DNA from: Flectonema sp. DT1601
Taxonomy: Eukaryota; Euglenozoa; Diplonemea; Diplonemida; Diplonemidae
Reading direction: 5' to 3'
Assembly (NCBI GenBank): GCA_964019425.1
Contig: OZ025791.1
Span: forward strand, 186,001-250,000
DNA length: 64,000 nt
Every line of letters starts with the position of its first letter. Position 1 is the stretch's first letter. The notes beneath the pieces are model-generated. The model did not search any database, had not been told where the DNA came from, and saw only the letters and a list, made by a program, of their open reading frames with translations. Both the position numbers and the translations under genes were made by a program. Below are positions 1 to 12,160 of this stretch, piece after piece.

Positions 1-3000
1 TAGTAGTAGTCCGATATTCATTAGAGATGGAAGTGCGTAATAAAGTGTTCCAAAGAGAAGTGAGAGCTCCTGTTGTTTTTTGTTTAGATTAGAATTGAGC
101 TGGTGATTTGAAATAGAAAGTACTTATCTTTTCTTAATAACATACGTTAGCTTTCTTAATCAATCTCAATATTCTCGCAATGCGAAGTATTCTAAAGACA
201 GCAAACCCGCTCTGATTCACTCCGAGACCTGCAAAAGAGAGCAACACGAGAACGAAATCAAATCGATTCCAACTATCAGAGAAATAAAACTTTGAGAGAG
301 CGACAATCTTTAGCAAAGCTTCTAATCCAAAGATTCCAGTGAAGACAAGATTCGCAACGTATTCGAAATCTCCCAAACTATCAGGTTGGTTGTAGTGACG
401 GACCGACATGACAATTACATTTGCACAGATGGCTACCATTATCCCTCTGTCGAACTGTTTGATTTAATTATTAACATTTTCTACTTATAAAGTATCAGAA
501 AGTGAACTAACAACTGCTACATACCCATTCATTCTGCACCATGTCAAAACAGTTCGCTCGGAATTGGCTCCCAGGGCGAGGAGGTCTATTTTTGTTATTT
601 AATTGTAAAAAGACAATCGAAGAGATAATTAAAAACTATTTCTATCGATGTACATACCTCGGCTCAAGTTGTATTTTTGAAAGTCCCTTCTGGGAACGAA
701 CCCACTCCTGCTGTGCTTGCGTTAGGAGTGCGCTACCTTCGAGTTCTTTTCGAAGAGTTGTGAATCGATCAATCAACAGACCGATAAACAAGTTCAACGC
801 AAAGAAATTACCAATAACCATAAAAGTTATGAAAAAGAGAGCGTTAGCAGGTGAGCTATTCTTACGAAACGTGACAGAGATGTCTGTTGCTCGAGCATCC
901 ACACCAAGCCAGAGGATGTCGGCCCAGGTTTCACCGAGTGACACTTGGAAAAGAGTTAAAAAGGATTCAGCAACATTATCAAAATGATATCTACTGTTAG
1001 TCCATTCTCTACTAAGTGTTTCATTTGGGTATAGGTAATCTCCCCAGATGTCACTGTCGTTTTCTTCAACATAAACACATCTATTATCAGACCACTCACA
1101 GAAATACATTGGACATGTCCCCGTTGTTCGTGCAATAGAACACCTGGGAATCTTATAAGTTCCAATACAGTCTGCTTTGAACTCAATTGAAGGATCAGAA
1201 CAAAAATAAAGTTTTCCCTTAAATAACTGCACTCCTAAGATTGAGAACACCAAGAAGACGAATGACGTGATGGCTAACACGTTACCGATCGCAGGAAGTG
1301 CGTGGAACAGTGCGCGAACTACCACTTTGATATTTGGAAAACGAATAATAAGACGAAGGGTTCGGAGAGATCTGAATAAAGCAAAGAAAGGAATAAATAA
1401 TCCCAAGATAGCTGTTATACAAACAGCGAAGTCAACTCTATTCCATGTGTTGCAGAGGTAAGGACAAAGTTCTTCATAATCATCAGCTGCGGAGTTGTCC
1501 TGATGAGCGTCTGTTTCGGGATCTAACTGCTCCTCTTGTTCTTCATCATTTGAGATATCATTTTCTAATGATTCACCGTACTGTTCTGATTCTTCATTTT
1601 GAGAGCTTCGAACTTCTGTTGTTTGTAACGTCTTGCGAGAAGTATCATCATCGAGTATTCTAGCAAGCGCTTCCTTTGATGGCATTGGTTGTTCTTCGTC
1701 TATTTCAGCACTACAACATCCTGTAAAAGGATCATCACCAACGAATCCATAAACAATTATCTTCATCGCAGCCTCAACTGTGAACAAAACAACAAACGCG
1801 ATATCACTCCCGTCTAAGAAGTCCCGAAACGCAGCCGGCTGATCTTTTGTCCATGGACCCTCTAACGATAATGTTATCGCATTGATCACAATAATAAATA
1901 CGATTATATAATCAAAGAACTGATGGCGGACTATTCTCGTTAAGAATATTCTAAAAGAGTTATCAGCAGCAAATATGTTGAGCGACTTACCTGGAAAGAC
2001 AGCGATGAGTTCCTCCTCGTCCACATGGCAGGTGTTGTCGAAATCAGCGAATGTTAAATTACAGATACTCGAAGATCTTTGAGAACGTTGTCTGGGAGAC
2101 ATCGTAGTGGGAGAGGACTGAGGAGGGTCTCGTTTTACTTTTGGAAACCTGGCACTTCTCAAGGTTTGAGAACCAACACGATGAGCAGTATTCCGAGAAG
2201 TGTCAATTGATCCTCCAGTTGAACTTTGTTGAAGTGCTGCTTTTATATTCAACTTAGTAATCGATCCGTGAGTTCTGCTTAGATCTGGTCTCTCTGAAAA
2301 AGAAGTCCCACTACTGAATCTACCTACAGGGTTTGAACGGTGTGATTCTAGACTGCTGTGTCTAATACTAGAACTTCTGTTTTTAAGATTTATTTTCGGA
2401 ACGGAGACGCTCGGTACACTTGCAGCGCGTCCCGAAAACGAACTTTTCAAACTCCGAAAACTACCACTGTTGTCACGGAAAGTATCAGGTCGGCTGTCAT
2501 CTAATCCCTGACTGTCCCATTTCATCATTTCTCTTCGGGCCATTTCGGAGGCAAATCGTTGTTTCGCTTTTTTCTTTTTCTTTTTTTCCTCACGGATCCG
2601 TTTCCGTTCTTCTTCTCTCGCCTTTCGCGCAGCTGTCTCGCGGTTGTGCATGTGAGCGAAGTTGTCGATCAGAATGGCGATAAACAGATTCATAAAAATA
2701 TAATTACCCAGAGAAAATAGTGAAATGAAGTAGAGGGCTGCTGAAGGATTCGTTTGTTGCATTGCTACATGCATAATAGATGCCCACTTTTCTCCTGTTA
2801 TTACTACGAAGACTGTTATTGCTGCTTGCCACAGTGATGAGAAGTTGTTACGCTCATCTTCTGGAAAGGATTCAGCAAACAACTGAACACCCAGAACAGT
2901 GTACACGAATATAAATAAAAGCATTATAAGAGAAAGGTATGCCGCTGATGACAGAGATCTCATGATAGTCGTCACAACTTGTTGAAGTGATTTATATCTT

Positions 3001-5846
3001 CGCAGCAGTCGAGTAACACGAAAAGCTCGCAGTGCTCTAAGTGCAGTGACTCCACCACTTCCCTCACTTGATGATGCCCACATAGTTACCATTTCAGGAA
3101 TACTGATTGCTACCAGGACGAAGTCAAACATATTCCAATAGTTACCAAAGTAACCTGAAATACTCAATCCTACGATCTTTAATATTACTTCAGTTAGAAA
3201 GAAACAGTTACAAACAAAAGACGTTATCTCAACGAACTCTAAAAGACCACTTGAGATACCATGATGATCAATACACATTACGATAATGTTAACACCGATA
3301 ATGAAAACAATTGTTCTATTGAACCATTTCCAGCCGACGAGCTTTCCAACTTTTCGATGTCTTCGTCTGTTCCAGGGAAGGTTTGAATTTGATAAAGTTG
3401 AGCTACTTCCGGATGAGGAATCATCATAATCATTATCTGAACAAACTTCTTCATTTTCTGACTCAACTGTTCTCTCACTCGATCCCTCGGTGGCCACATT
3501 CTCATCGATGTGCTCCTCACCAATCCGAACGGACTTTGCGGTCTGCAGTGGAGCGTCATCATCTTTCCATTCGTGTGAGGAGTTAATCCCATTCAGTCGC
3601 GGAACTAAAATCGGCGGTAAAACCTCTTTCGATGACGACGATCCCAATCCGAGAGTTTGCTGACTTTCAGTTCGACCTGCAGCTCCGTTAATCAGACCAG
3701 CTGACCGAACTTCATTTCTCAACATCTCTGTCAGAGCTTCTTTTGTTAAGAAATCATCAGTAGCTGATTGGGTACTTGGTGAATTAACATCATGTGTTCC
3801 AGTAGCGTGTGTTTTATATTCAATAATTACAGAGTCTTCATCATGAAGAGAAGGAACACCAGCTGATGATTCAAGAAAGTGAGTAGCAGGAATACGCTGC
3901 AGTCCTTGAGAAGGTGCTGATGGAGGAGTAAGACCCAACCTGCGGTTAGCACGACCTTCTCTCGCCTGGTACATCGAACGCTCTTGGGAGTCGTTTATCG
4001 CTGTGAATACGCCAACTAGTCGAGCGATGCATTCTTCCGGATTATCATCTGACGGAAGTCTCATCATCCCAGCACCGTAAACTGCTATCGCTAATCTCAT
4101 GAACGAAAAGTGAATTGTTGCAACGGAGACGCGAAACTTGTAAATTTGAAGCGAAGCGTTCTCAACTTCTCGCTGCTTGTCGTCGCGAATTTCTTGTGAA
4201 ATTGTAGCGAAGTCACCGCAAAGGATGGCAAGGACAAGATTCATTGTAAAGAATGAACCGAATAACGTAACCGCCAAGAAGTAAACAAAAGCCCATTGGC
4301 CAACAGCATCTGACGCAATCGACATGTCGTCAGGCCAGTCGTCCAGAGAGATGACCTTGAAGACGAGTAAGAATGCTGAAAGTGTGGTATCGAAATTAAG
4401 ATACGAAGACCGCTTCCAACCTCCAACTTGACAAAAAGAGTACTCAGTCATTGCGTCATTTATATTACAATGGCTTCCGAATTTAACAGTTGTACAAGCT
4501 CCAGTAAAATTAGCCAGAGTCCGTGGTTGACTTATCCATCCATCAAGAGATCTCATTTCACCAACAGCTGGAGTCAAGAGAGGAGCAGAACTCAAATTGC
4601 TGATCCAAGTGGCTGCCCCAACATCAACAGCTGATTGAAGTAATTCCTGTGGTCCACTTTGAATGACTTGAGGAACGTTAACATAACATCTCTGATGCCA
4701 AGTACCTTCCCAAATAAGAACACCAGTAATGGCGAACATAATCATAAAGAAGAAGAGAAGGATAACAACATTCCAAAGCGGTCCGAGGGATGACAAGAGA
4801 GCCTTCAAAAGGATTTGAAGACCCTCAACAGAGTGAAGCGCTTTGAGGGGTCGAAGTAAACGAAGGGAGCGGATGACGGAGATATTTGTAACGTCCGGGT
4901 GAAGACCTACCCAAGCTAGTAAAACGATGATAAAGTCGATTAGATTCCACCAGTTTGGAGTACCTCTCGTCACGGCACCTTCACGAACTCCCTCCATCAG
5001 ATACGAGTCGGTGTTCATTACAAATCCCATTGCTCCAATTTTAAGTATCGCCTCAACAGAAAACAATCCGAGAAATGTGTACTCCGCGTACTTTAGAAAG
5101 TCTTGAATGTCTTGGTTACTTTTTGTCGAAGGAATATCAATCGCCAGACAGATGGCATTTGCGAAGATGGCTGCAAGAACCGCGCGGTTAAACCACGGGG
5201 AGTCAACCATTACTATGAGACGTCTGCGAAAGTCACCAGTTGGATTTATTAATCCAATCGGAGATATTAAACTATTGTATTCTCCCATCTGAGGTCCGAA
5301 TGCGTATCTTGCGTACCAATACTTTATGTCTCTAAGACCAAGGTATTTATTACAACAGTTACCTTGTGATGTACAGTCATCTATAAAGAGTTGCGATATG
5401 TTAACTAACATTGTCTCTCCTTCAAGAGAAACGATTACAGGTCGCTCTCGATACATCCAGGCCTGCTCAGTAAGAGAATACTTTCTGGTACGTGATGAAT
5501 TATTTTTAATTGCGTTCGACAACTCTGGGTCAAGCGCCGCATAAGTTAGTTCTTTCTTATTAACTTCACCTCTTGACACTCTCCCAGTTGCAGATACTCG
5601 ACATAAGTATTTCTCAAATAGTGATACTTCTCCCTCGTTCTTTTCATTTTCAGAATCGTCTTGTGAGTCGCTTGATTTCTTCTTTTCGAAATCCCAATCA
5701 ATATCCGCATCGAATGCCCCCCCATGACTGCTCACATAACTCGAAGAAGTTGTGGATGCTGAGAGCGGTTCTGTCTCGCGATAACTCGCAGACGGCGTGT
5801 GTGACTGACCTTCACCAACAGTTAGGGCATCAAGATTGGGTTCCAT
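1..5846 (-). CDS. Four-domain voltage-gated cation channel (Cav/Nav-like), 3' end beyond window
   Basis: Pore-forming subunit of a plasma-membrane, probably Ca2+-permeable voltage-gated channel. Exons read as complement(join(1..69,146..454,525..585,658..5846)); all three introns have GTATGT donors and AG acceptors and keep frame. Start is the ATG at 5846. About 215 acidic/Ser-rich residues precede domain I (S1 near residue 218). Arg/Lys-rich S4 segments are visible in all four repeats (for example RSLRLLRPLKAL in I, FRILRIARILRL in IV). Pore loops read SLDDW (I), TGEKW (II) and LGETW (III), so the selectivity ring so far is D-E-E. The IV pore lies outside the window; the last bases seen are the domain IV S4-S5/S5 region. 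A long Ser-rich I-II linker and a Lys/Arg-rich II-III linker are present. Family call is firm; ion selectivity is inferred. Confidence 0.93.
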
Positions 5847-6182
5847 TGAATACTGCTCTCCATGGTTTTTATAATATATTCAAATGATATTATCGTCACT
5901 GATTAATACCAGTGGGATGGGGAGATGCCGGAGGTCCTGTTTGGGGAATAAATAACTTTAATACATTCCAACCAGAGCAGTCTAAAGGCGTAGAATTATC
6001 CAACTGATTGTCAGGTACGATATCTGTATTGTGATGAAGAAATATAAAGTAACACCACAGGTATGGATTACAACAGAGGTTACCCGTCAAGCAGTAAATT
6101 GATACGTAAAACTGATTTATAATAAAAACTGAACTGGTTTCGACCTGACGTCAGGTGCAATATCTCATCTCCAAAACGATAA
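5847..6182. other. Intergenic, channel 5' flank
   Basis: About 336 bases between the channel start and the end of the helicase gene. A minus-strand open frame at about 5896-6090 begins with a non-ATG codon and matches nothing I recognise. I see no gene, RNA or repeat here. Confidence 0.5.
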
Positions 6183-8338
6183 CTATAAGATGCTGTATTT
6201 CGCTCTCTTCCTACCGATGAAGACTCCGTCATCTGTCCATTGCTTCTTTGCTTTCCCCTTTTGTTCCCATCTTCTCTGAGCTGTGTGCTTCTGTTGCATA
6301 CTTTTCAGAACACCTGTTGTGGTTGTGGTTGTTATTAAAATAAATTAAATCTCTGCATCTCATGACAAAATAAAATATGCACACCCTTAATGTAAGGAGC
6401 CTTTTCACCAGTTCCCTTAGCGAGGTGAACGGTAGGGGCTGTATCTCCCAAGCAGAATGCTTTCCCAACTTCAGCTAATGGCAACTCCTTGGCGTTGAAA
6501 TGTTTCTTTAAAGTGTGCTGTTGGTAAGCCATAATGGTTGCCTTGTAGGCAGAGCGAGCGTTTTTCTCGAGGATGTTATCTTTCATTAGTAGTTGATGTA
6601 GTTTGTGGTGGTACTTCTCGACGGCTATCTTTTCAGGATTAACTTTATCAATAACAACACCATGATGACGAAGGAATGTTATGAATCCAATCTCTTTTGG
6701 GTAAAGCATTAAAATAGCATTTCCTGATCCTCCTCCTCTCGCAGTTCTACCAACTCTGTGAAGATATTCAGAAGGATCAGTTGGTGGATCATATTGAATA
6801 ATCCATTCAACTGATGGAATGTCAAGACCACGAGCTGCTACATCCGTTGCGAACAACGCCCCGTCAGGAGCCTGACAAAAATGATCGAACGTTGCTACTC
6901 GCTGTCTGTGTTTCATCTTTCCGTGTAACATCAAACACTGCATTCCTCCATCCATCATCGTATTCAACATCATTGTATGGAATTGTGCTGATGCACAAGA
7001 CGCGAAGAAGATTATAAACTTCTTAGCCCCGTCTTTCTGAAGATCTTTTAAAGTTCTGTAAAGATGAATCAACTTATCAGAGACTGGCACAACTACAGCT
7101 AATTGCTTGAGACGAGCTTGTCCAGGAATGGGGGCACGAGAATCTTCTTCTTTGTTGAGGTTTTCGATGTTGGAAGAGGCGCGAAGTGCTATGCCCTGGT
7201 CATCATCTCCAGACTCCTCCTCGCATTCCTCCTCCTCCTCGTTTTCTTCAACTTCTTCTTCCACGTCATCCAACTCCTCGATTTGACCTCCAACTTCAGT
7301 TCCTTCCTGATGGTGATAAGTCAAGTCAGTAATATGAAGAGGTAATGTTGAAAATGATAACCTCCCCAAGTCTGCCATTCCTCTCGCTAAAGTGGCACTG
7401 AAAAGAGCTGTTGTCCTGAATGAAGAGTCTGACAGCAGTCGAAGGATTGCGTCGACTTCTTTAACGTATCCTTCCATTAGTACTCTGTCAGCTTCATCAA
7501 TAATTAACCACTGAACCATCTTCTTCCACTTCCATCCTTTTGTGTGTCTCATGTGATCTAATAATCTACCAGGAGTGGCGACTACTATCGTAACTCCCTT
7601 TCTCAAGGCTCTCGCCTCAGCAGCTACTTTAGTTCCTCCCGTTATAAGTGCAGCAGTTACTGTCGTGTCGTCAATGTGACTGAGAAGACGGTTAGCGACT
7701 GTTTGAATTTGATGGCAGAGTTCCTTAGTTGGTCCGATTACAATTCCTTTAGTTGAGTTATTATTAACTTCTTCACATAATAAATTATTCAGCATGGGAA
7801 CTACAAATGCGAGTGTCTTTCCACTTCCAGTCTTAGCCTGTCCGAGGACGTCTCTGTTTGCTATCAACTCGGGTATACACCTCCGTTGGATTTCTGTCAT
7901 CGTTGTGAATCCGCACTTTGTGAGTGCAGCCAGAAGTCTTTTCTCGAGTTGAATACCGGCAAACTTTGTTTCCAAGTTAGGAGGAGGTATGTATCCTGTG
8001 TGAGTTGCTTCTTCCTCTCCAGCTAGACTCTCAATCTTTGGAACCTTACCAACCCACCAATTGGATCTCTCCCACCAGGGTTTCCTTTTACGGCGCTTGC
8101 CTTCTCCTTTTCCTTCGATATTCTTCGAAATCTGTTCCTCGTCATTCATCGCATTTCTCATTGAGACAGACATCTTACCGCTTGCTGCCATTTCTTCCAT
8201 CGACGGACCGATTCCCGGGGGTAATGTTTCCATTCCTTCTTCCTCTTCAGCATCTGATTCATTTCTATCCCCAGCGAGCTCTGCCTCAGCTTTCATAAGC
8301 TGCATGCGGAGCTTCTTTTTCCTTCCTTTCATACCCAT
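6183..8338 (-). CDS. DEAD-box RNA helicase, HAS1/DDX18-like
   Basis: ATP-dependent RNA helicase, probably acting in nucleolar large-subunit ribosome assembly. Two exons, complement(join(6183..6313,6385..8338)), 694 aa; donor GTGTGC, acceptor CAG. Visible motifs: motif I AKTGSGKT (168-175), Ia PTKELC, Ib TPGRLL, II DEAD (281-284), III SAT (314-316), VI HRVGRTARGG. A very acidic insert (about 353-383) interrupts the two RecA lobes. After motif VI the order YKA...LKK.F....L.LAEVGKAF resembles the C-terminal extension of Has1/DDX18. The small second exon adds a basic tail. The ATG is 13 nt downstream of an AG acceptor. DDX18 is the best guess; another ribosome-biogenesis DEAD-box paralogue is possible. 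Confidence 0.88.
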
Positions 8339-8555
8339 CTTGATTGATTAACTGAATAATTGAACAATTCACAGACAACAACTTCAAAGACTGAGTAGCA
8401 AGGCAGTCGAAATACGTAACTGCTGTCCGCATTGGGATCTTGATCTCGTGTCAGCGCTCAGGGTAATCGAAGGACAGATTAGGCGACATACCCGAGCTGA
8501 GGAGATGCTGACAACATGATTACAAAAAGTGAGCCGTCAGTTGATGTTTTTGATT

Positions 8556-9555
8556 TTATTTCTTGTCTTCAGGCTGCACAGCAGCTGCTTCACTTTCCTC
8601 ATCTTTCTTTGCTGCAGGTGGTTCTAAAAGGTAAGAAAAGTCCACCTCTTTCTTAATGTACGAATCTGATTTCTGATGACGACATGTGAAGGATCGTTTC
8701 TGTGTTATTATTATAATTTGATTGCAATAATTGAAAAAGAAAGAACTTCGATAGCGAGAAGCATCTAAACTGCGTTCCGCTTTTTCGTTGAGAAAAATAA
8801 ATTCAAACCTTCTTAATGTAACTTCTCTGTATAACTGCCCATTGATGAATATAAAAGTAAAGTAGATCATCGTACTGTCCACAGTAAGGAGGACTTCTAG
8901 CAACATGCATATCTCGTAGGAGGTAGTAGATTGCTTCGATAGTCGCGAGGAATCGGTCATCACCTGTGTTTTGAAACCTCCAAAAGAGAGTTCTATAATC
9001 ATTGAGCTTTACAGGAATGCCGAGAGACTTCACGCGATCATCTCTTGTTATTCCTTTTGCTTGTTGCCATGTTGAGTCTACAAATATCAAATGTTCGATG
9101 TTTTCAAGAATTCCTTCAGCTTGCAACTCATCAACAGTTTGAGCTCTCTCTGACGGGTACACTAATAATGATCTTGTCGGGTCTTTAATATTTGGTATCT
9201 CAGGATGTGTATACAACTGAACATCACTACTTAAAACAGCTGAATGAATACTTGTCGCTTTCCCTCTGTGTTCAGCGTGATGTAAAATCACGTGAACCTT
9301 TACTGGAAGTTTTACATCGCGTGGTTTAACTTTATTATGAAGAGGAACCACACAATCATAACAATAATATTGCTTACTCTTTGCACACTTTGGACACTCT
9401 TGTCTCTTTGAGACTTCTGTTTCTTGAAGTACTGAAAGTGGTTGTGTAAACTGCAATCCATCAATAAAAGACTTCACCATATCACCGCTGACAACGAAAT
9501 CATCTTCGTCGGTTTCTTCTTTTGGTCTTTTTATTGAGTTGCCTTGGTCAGTCAT
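8556..9555 (-). CDS. DTW-domain tRNA-uridine aminocarboxypropyltransferase, DTWD1-like
   Basis: Predicted to transfer the 3-amino-3-carboxypropyl group from SAM to uridine in tRNA (acp3U), as in the DTWD1/TapT family. Best model complement(join(8556..8672,8809..9555)), 287 aa: donor GTTTGA after SYIKK, acceptor CATCAG, phase 0 on both sides. Visible: zinc-type CPKCAKSKQYYCYDC near residue 55, HHAEHRGKATS, then the signature DSTWQQAK and the C-terminal LNDYRTLFWRFQ and DLLYFYIH blocks. The second exon adds a Lys/Glu-rich tail. SYIKK occurs both just before the donor and shortly after the acceptor, so the exact junction is less certain than the gene. Start is ATG at 9555. Confidence 0.85.
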
Positions 9556-10597
9556 TTTATCTTGTTACCCTTTCGAGAAATATATTTTAAGATGTAGCTG
9601 CTGTCGATCCGTCCTCTGACTGTTATCTATGGCCGTATAGTTTTTTTAATTGCATCAAATCTGAATAAAAGAACGAACAAAATAAAACAAAACAACACTT
9701 GCGTATTGCACTAAAAATCGTTTATACTTACGAGACGACGTTGGCAAGTTGGTACATCGGAAAAAGCGTCATCGAAACGGAAAAAACGGTCTGCAGGACT
9801 GAGGCCGAGCAAGCTCACGGCACCGCCATGTAGGCGCGTCGATTACAACCATTTGGGAGACCTAACGAGAATAAAAGTTGGTGTACACACAGCGATAAAA
9901 GTAAAAAGGAGTTGGCACTGAGAAAATCCACGACTCAAATTAAAACATAATCAAAAAATACCTTTGCTACGGACTCTTGCCAAGACATGTTGTGAGGTGT
10001 TGGAAGAATCTGATGTTTGAAATAAACTGAATGTCGAAGAAAAGACATGAACCAAGTTTTCATTAAAACAGGGGTAGAGGAAGCTGGGAAGGGTTCCAAG
10101 GAAGACCTGTTACCTCTATTCAAGGTTGGGATTCCTTCTTCACTTTTTACGAATCTTTTTAACTTTTGTTACTCACGGCGACAAGGTTTTTGAAGCCAGT
10201 TGCCACGTCAACAACTTTTTAATTCTTTATGTTTCCACTCCAAACCCACTAATCGTAACGATAATCACATTCAAATAAAAGAAAGAAGGCCGTCAAGTAG
10301 TTTCCTTTTCAGGGAATGGCCAATTCATTTCGGATAAGTTAATTAGATGTGAGTTTGTAACACTGCGCACGGTTCTCTGTAATTCTGACCAACGGGGCTT
10401 TAGAAGATAATTGTCATCTCACAAGACCAGTCATCTCACGAGTATTTACTGGTGGTGATAAACTGCTTTTCTTATCGAAAGATGCAAAAGAAATGGTACA
10501 CAGTAATGGCTGTTTAATAAGTTCCAAAACTGTGACTACATGACGTGCGGTGCCTTAAAGGACACCAAGATGTGGTTACCAACTGACAGAAAGATAC
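9556..10597. other. Long intergenic stretch with a profilin fragment
   Basis: About 1 kb without a supported gene. It holds one short broken profilin 5' end (9972-10020, listed separately) and a GC-richer patch at about 9715-9925 with long open frames on both strands but no ATG-led gene I can support. The remainder (10020-10597) shows nothing recognisable. Confidence 0.5.
9972..10020 (-). pseudogene. Profilin 5' fragment (decayed)
   Basis: The upstream leader and first codons of the local profilins recur here: ATG at 9988 followed by MSWQES, with the same Pro/His-coding leader and an AG acceptor 22 nt upstream. After about nine codons the sequence diverges and no other profilin exon follows. 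A relic of the tandem array. Confidence 0.75.
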
Positions 10598-11003
10598 TTA
10601 GATTGTAGTGGTAGTGTCATTGTTAGGATTCTGTATAACTATCAAAATGTAATCCTTATCAGGAGCAACCATAATCTCATGCTTCTTAGAACGGATTCGG
10701 AGGAACGTTAAGTCATTGGTAGGGTCGAGATCTCTGACACAATGACGAGCCTGTTTTAGATGTTCAAATTATTATTTATTTCCTTATTAAGTATTAGACT
10801 TTATATTTTAACAATAGAATAGAATGATTGTCTTGTGATCATACCTTTCCAGTGAGTGCGGTTATCAATTGAGCATATTGGTTCGACAAATTCGCATCTT
10901 CGATGGTTGTTTTAATTGGAGACCCGTCAGAGTTCACAATAAGTATTCCCAACACTCCTTTGTGTTGGTTGATGCGGTTGAATGTGTCTTCGATTTCAGA
11001 CAT
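10598..11003 (-). CDS. DYNLRB1: Dynein light chain roadblock/LC7
   Basis: Light chain of cytoplasmic and axonemal dynein that binds the intermediate chains. Two exons, complement(join(10598..10750,10845..11003)), 103 aa, near the family's usual ~96. Exon 1 encodes [20 protein letters not shown] and the [12 protein letters not shown] loop; exon 2 encodes the hallmark [18 protein letters not shown] then [18 protein letters not shown], which is almost the animal DYNLRB consensus. Donor GTATGA, acceptor AAACAG, phase 0. An AG acceptor lies about 31 nt before the ATG. The gene sits inside the profilin array, between two broken profilin pieces. Confidence 0.95.
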
Positions 11004-11115
11004 CTCTTGTGTGTGGAGGGAGTTTATACACCTGATAAAAATAAACCATAAAATACCGAAGTGACATCACACGAAACAAACACAAAGCTTGTTTACAACA
11101 TATTTAGTCCGCAGT

Positions 11116-11232
11116 TTATAGAAGGGCGGCATGCTGGACCTTTCCTCCGGCAACCAAGTTGTCTACATACTCTTGCCAAGACATGTTGTGAGGTGTTGGA
11201 AGTTTTCGAAGAACCTGATGTTTGAAAAATCT
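11116..11232 (-). pseudogene. Truncated profilin (exon 1 start only)
   Basis: Leader, AG acceptor and ATG (11184) match intact copies. The reading frame runs MSWQEYVDNLVAGGKVQHAA and ends at a stop after 22 codons, where homology to profilin stops at about 11122. It is the partial third member of the 687-bp repeat that also carries the genes at 11407 and 12094. It could give a transcript with a 22-residue frame ahead of the dynein light chain gene. Confidence 0.8.
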
Positions 11233-11406
11233 CAAAAATAGACGGCTCAAAAACAAATTAACTTACCCAAAACACTGCGAAAGGCGAAGACGTTCTTCCC
11301 AGCTAAAGTAGAAAGACCCCAAAAGGCTAAAAGAAAATCCAACCAATGAGCAAACATGTTGGTAAAGAGAGGAAAAGAACCTTTAATAGGCTTCTGTATT
11401 TTCAGC

Positions 11407-11872
11407 CTAGTAGTTGACGGATACGAGGTAATCCTGTTTGTGATGTTTTAAGTGCGACGGAAGTATTAGCAACTCAACAATCAAAAGATGAAATCCTACA
11501 AATACAAACCTTTACTCCCTCAACAGCGATGTTGGCCTCACCCGGGGTCTGACCTTCTCCATAGATTCCAAGAACAAGGCACTGGGTAGACTTGGCGATG
11601 CAGATACCGGCAGCTCCCTTCTTTCCGTAGTAAAGACCTTCGTCTCCGATGTGTCTAAGGGTGAAGTACTTCACACCTCCACAGGTGCATCCGTTAGCCT
11701 GGAAGTAAGCACCACTGGCCTCTCCCATTCCTCCGGCAACTCCAGCGGCTTCCTCAGCGGTGATTGGGAATCCCGCAGTCTGGGCCCAGACGGACCCGTC
11801 AATTCCGAGAAGGGCGGCATGCTGGACCTTTCCTCCGGCAACCAAGTTGTCTACGTACTCTTGCCAAGACAT
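11407..11872 (-). CDS. Profilin (array copy 1)
   Basis: Small actin-monomer-binding protein that promotes nucleotide exchange and feeds formin-driven assembly. Two exons, complement(join(11407..11433,11510..11872)), 129 aa. Exon 1 has the classic N-terminus MSWQEYVDNL, then LLGIDGSVWAQTAGF and the YYGKKGAAGICIAKS strand. The 27-nt second exon encodes DYLVSVNY and a stop, completing the C-terminal helix. Donor GTTTGT, acceptor CAG. A shared leader of about 30 nt after an AG precedes the ATG. The 129-aa product is the same as in the other three intact copies. Confidence 0.95.
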
Positions 11873-11938
11873 GTTGTGAGGTGTTGGAAGTTTTCGAAGA
11901 AGCTGATGTGTGAAAAATTTCAAAATAGACAGCACGAA

Positions 11939-12160
11939 AACAAATTAACTTACCCAAAACACTGCGAAAGGCGAAGACGTTCTTCCCAGCTAAAGTAGAA
12001 AGACCCCAAAAGGCTAAAAGAAAATCCAACCAATGAGCAAACATGTTGGTAAAGAGAGGAAAAGAACCTTTAATAGGCTTCTGTATTTTCAGCCTAGTAG
12101 TTGACGGATACGAGGTAATCCTGTTTGTGATGTTTTAAGTGCGACTGAAGTATTTGCAAC
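11939..12160 (-). repeat. 687-bp tandem repeat unit, profilin flank
   Basis: The stretch following the profilin start (11939-12160) repeats about 11252-11473 almost base for base at an offset of 687, including the 3' exon and intron of the next copy. This marks a recent tandem duplication covering copies 1 and 2. Confidence 0.8.

Noticed and set aside
9935-10123. Minus-strand 62-codon frame in the profilin relic
   Set aside because: Made of the non-coding leader plus the profilin fragment; no own start or homology.
11651-11998. Plus-strand frames opposite profilin exon 1 in all four copies
   Set aside because: Antisense shadows with the same codon-bias cause.
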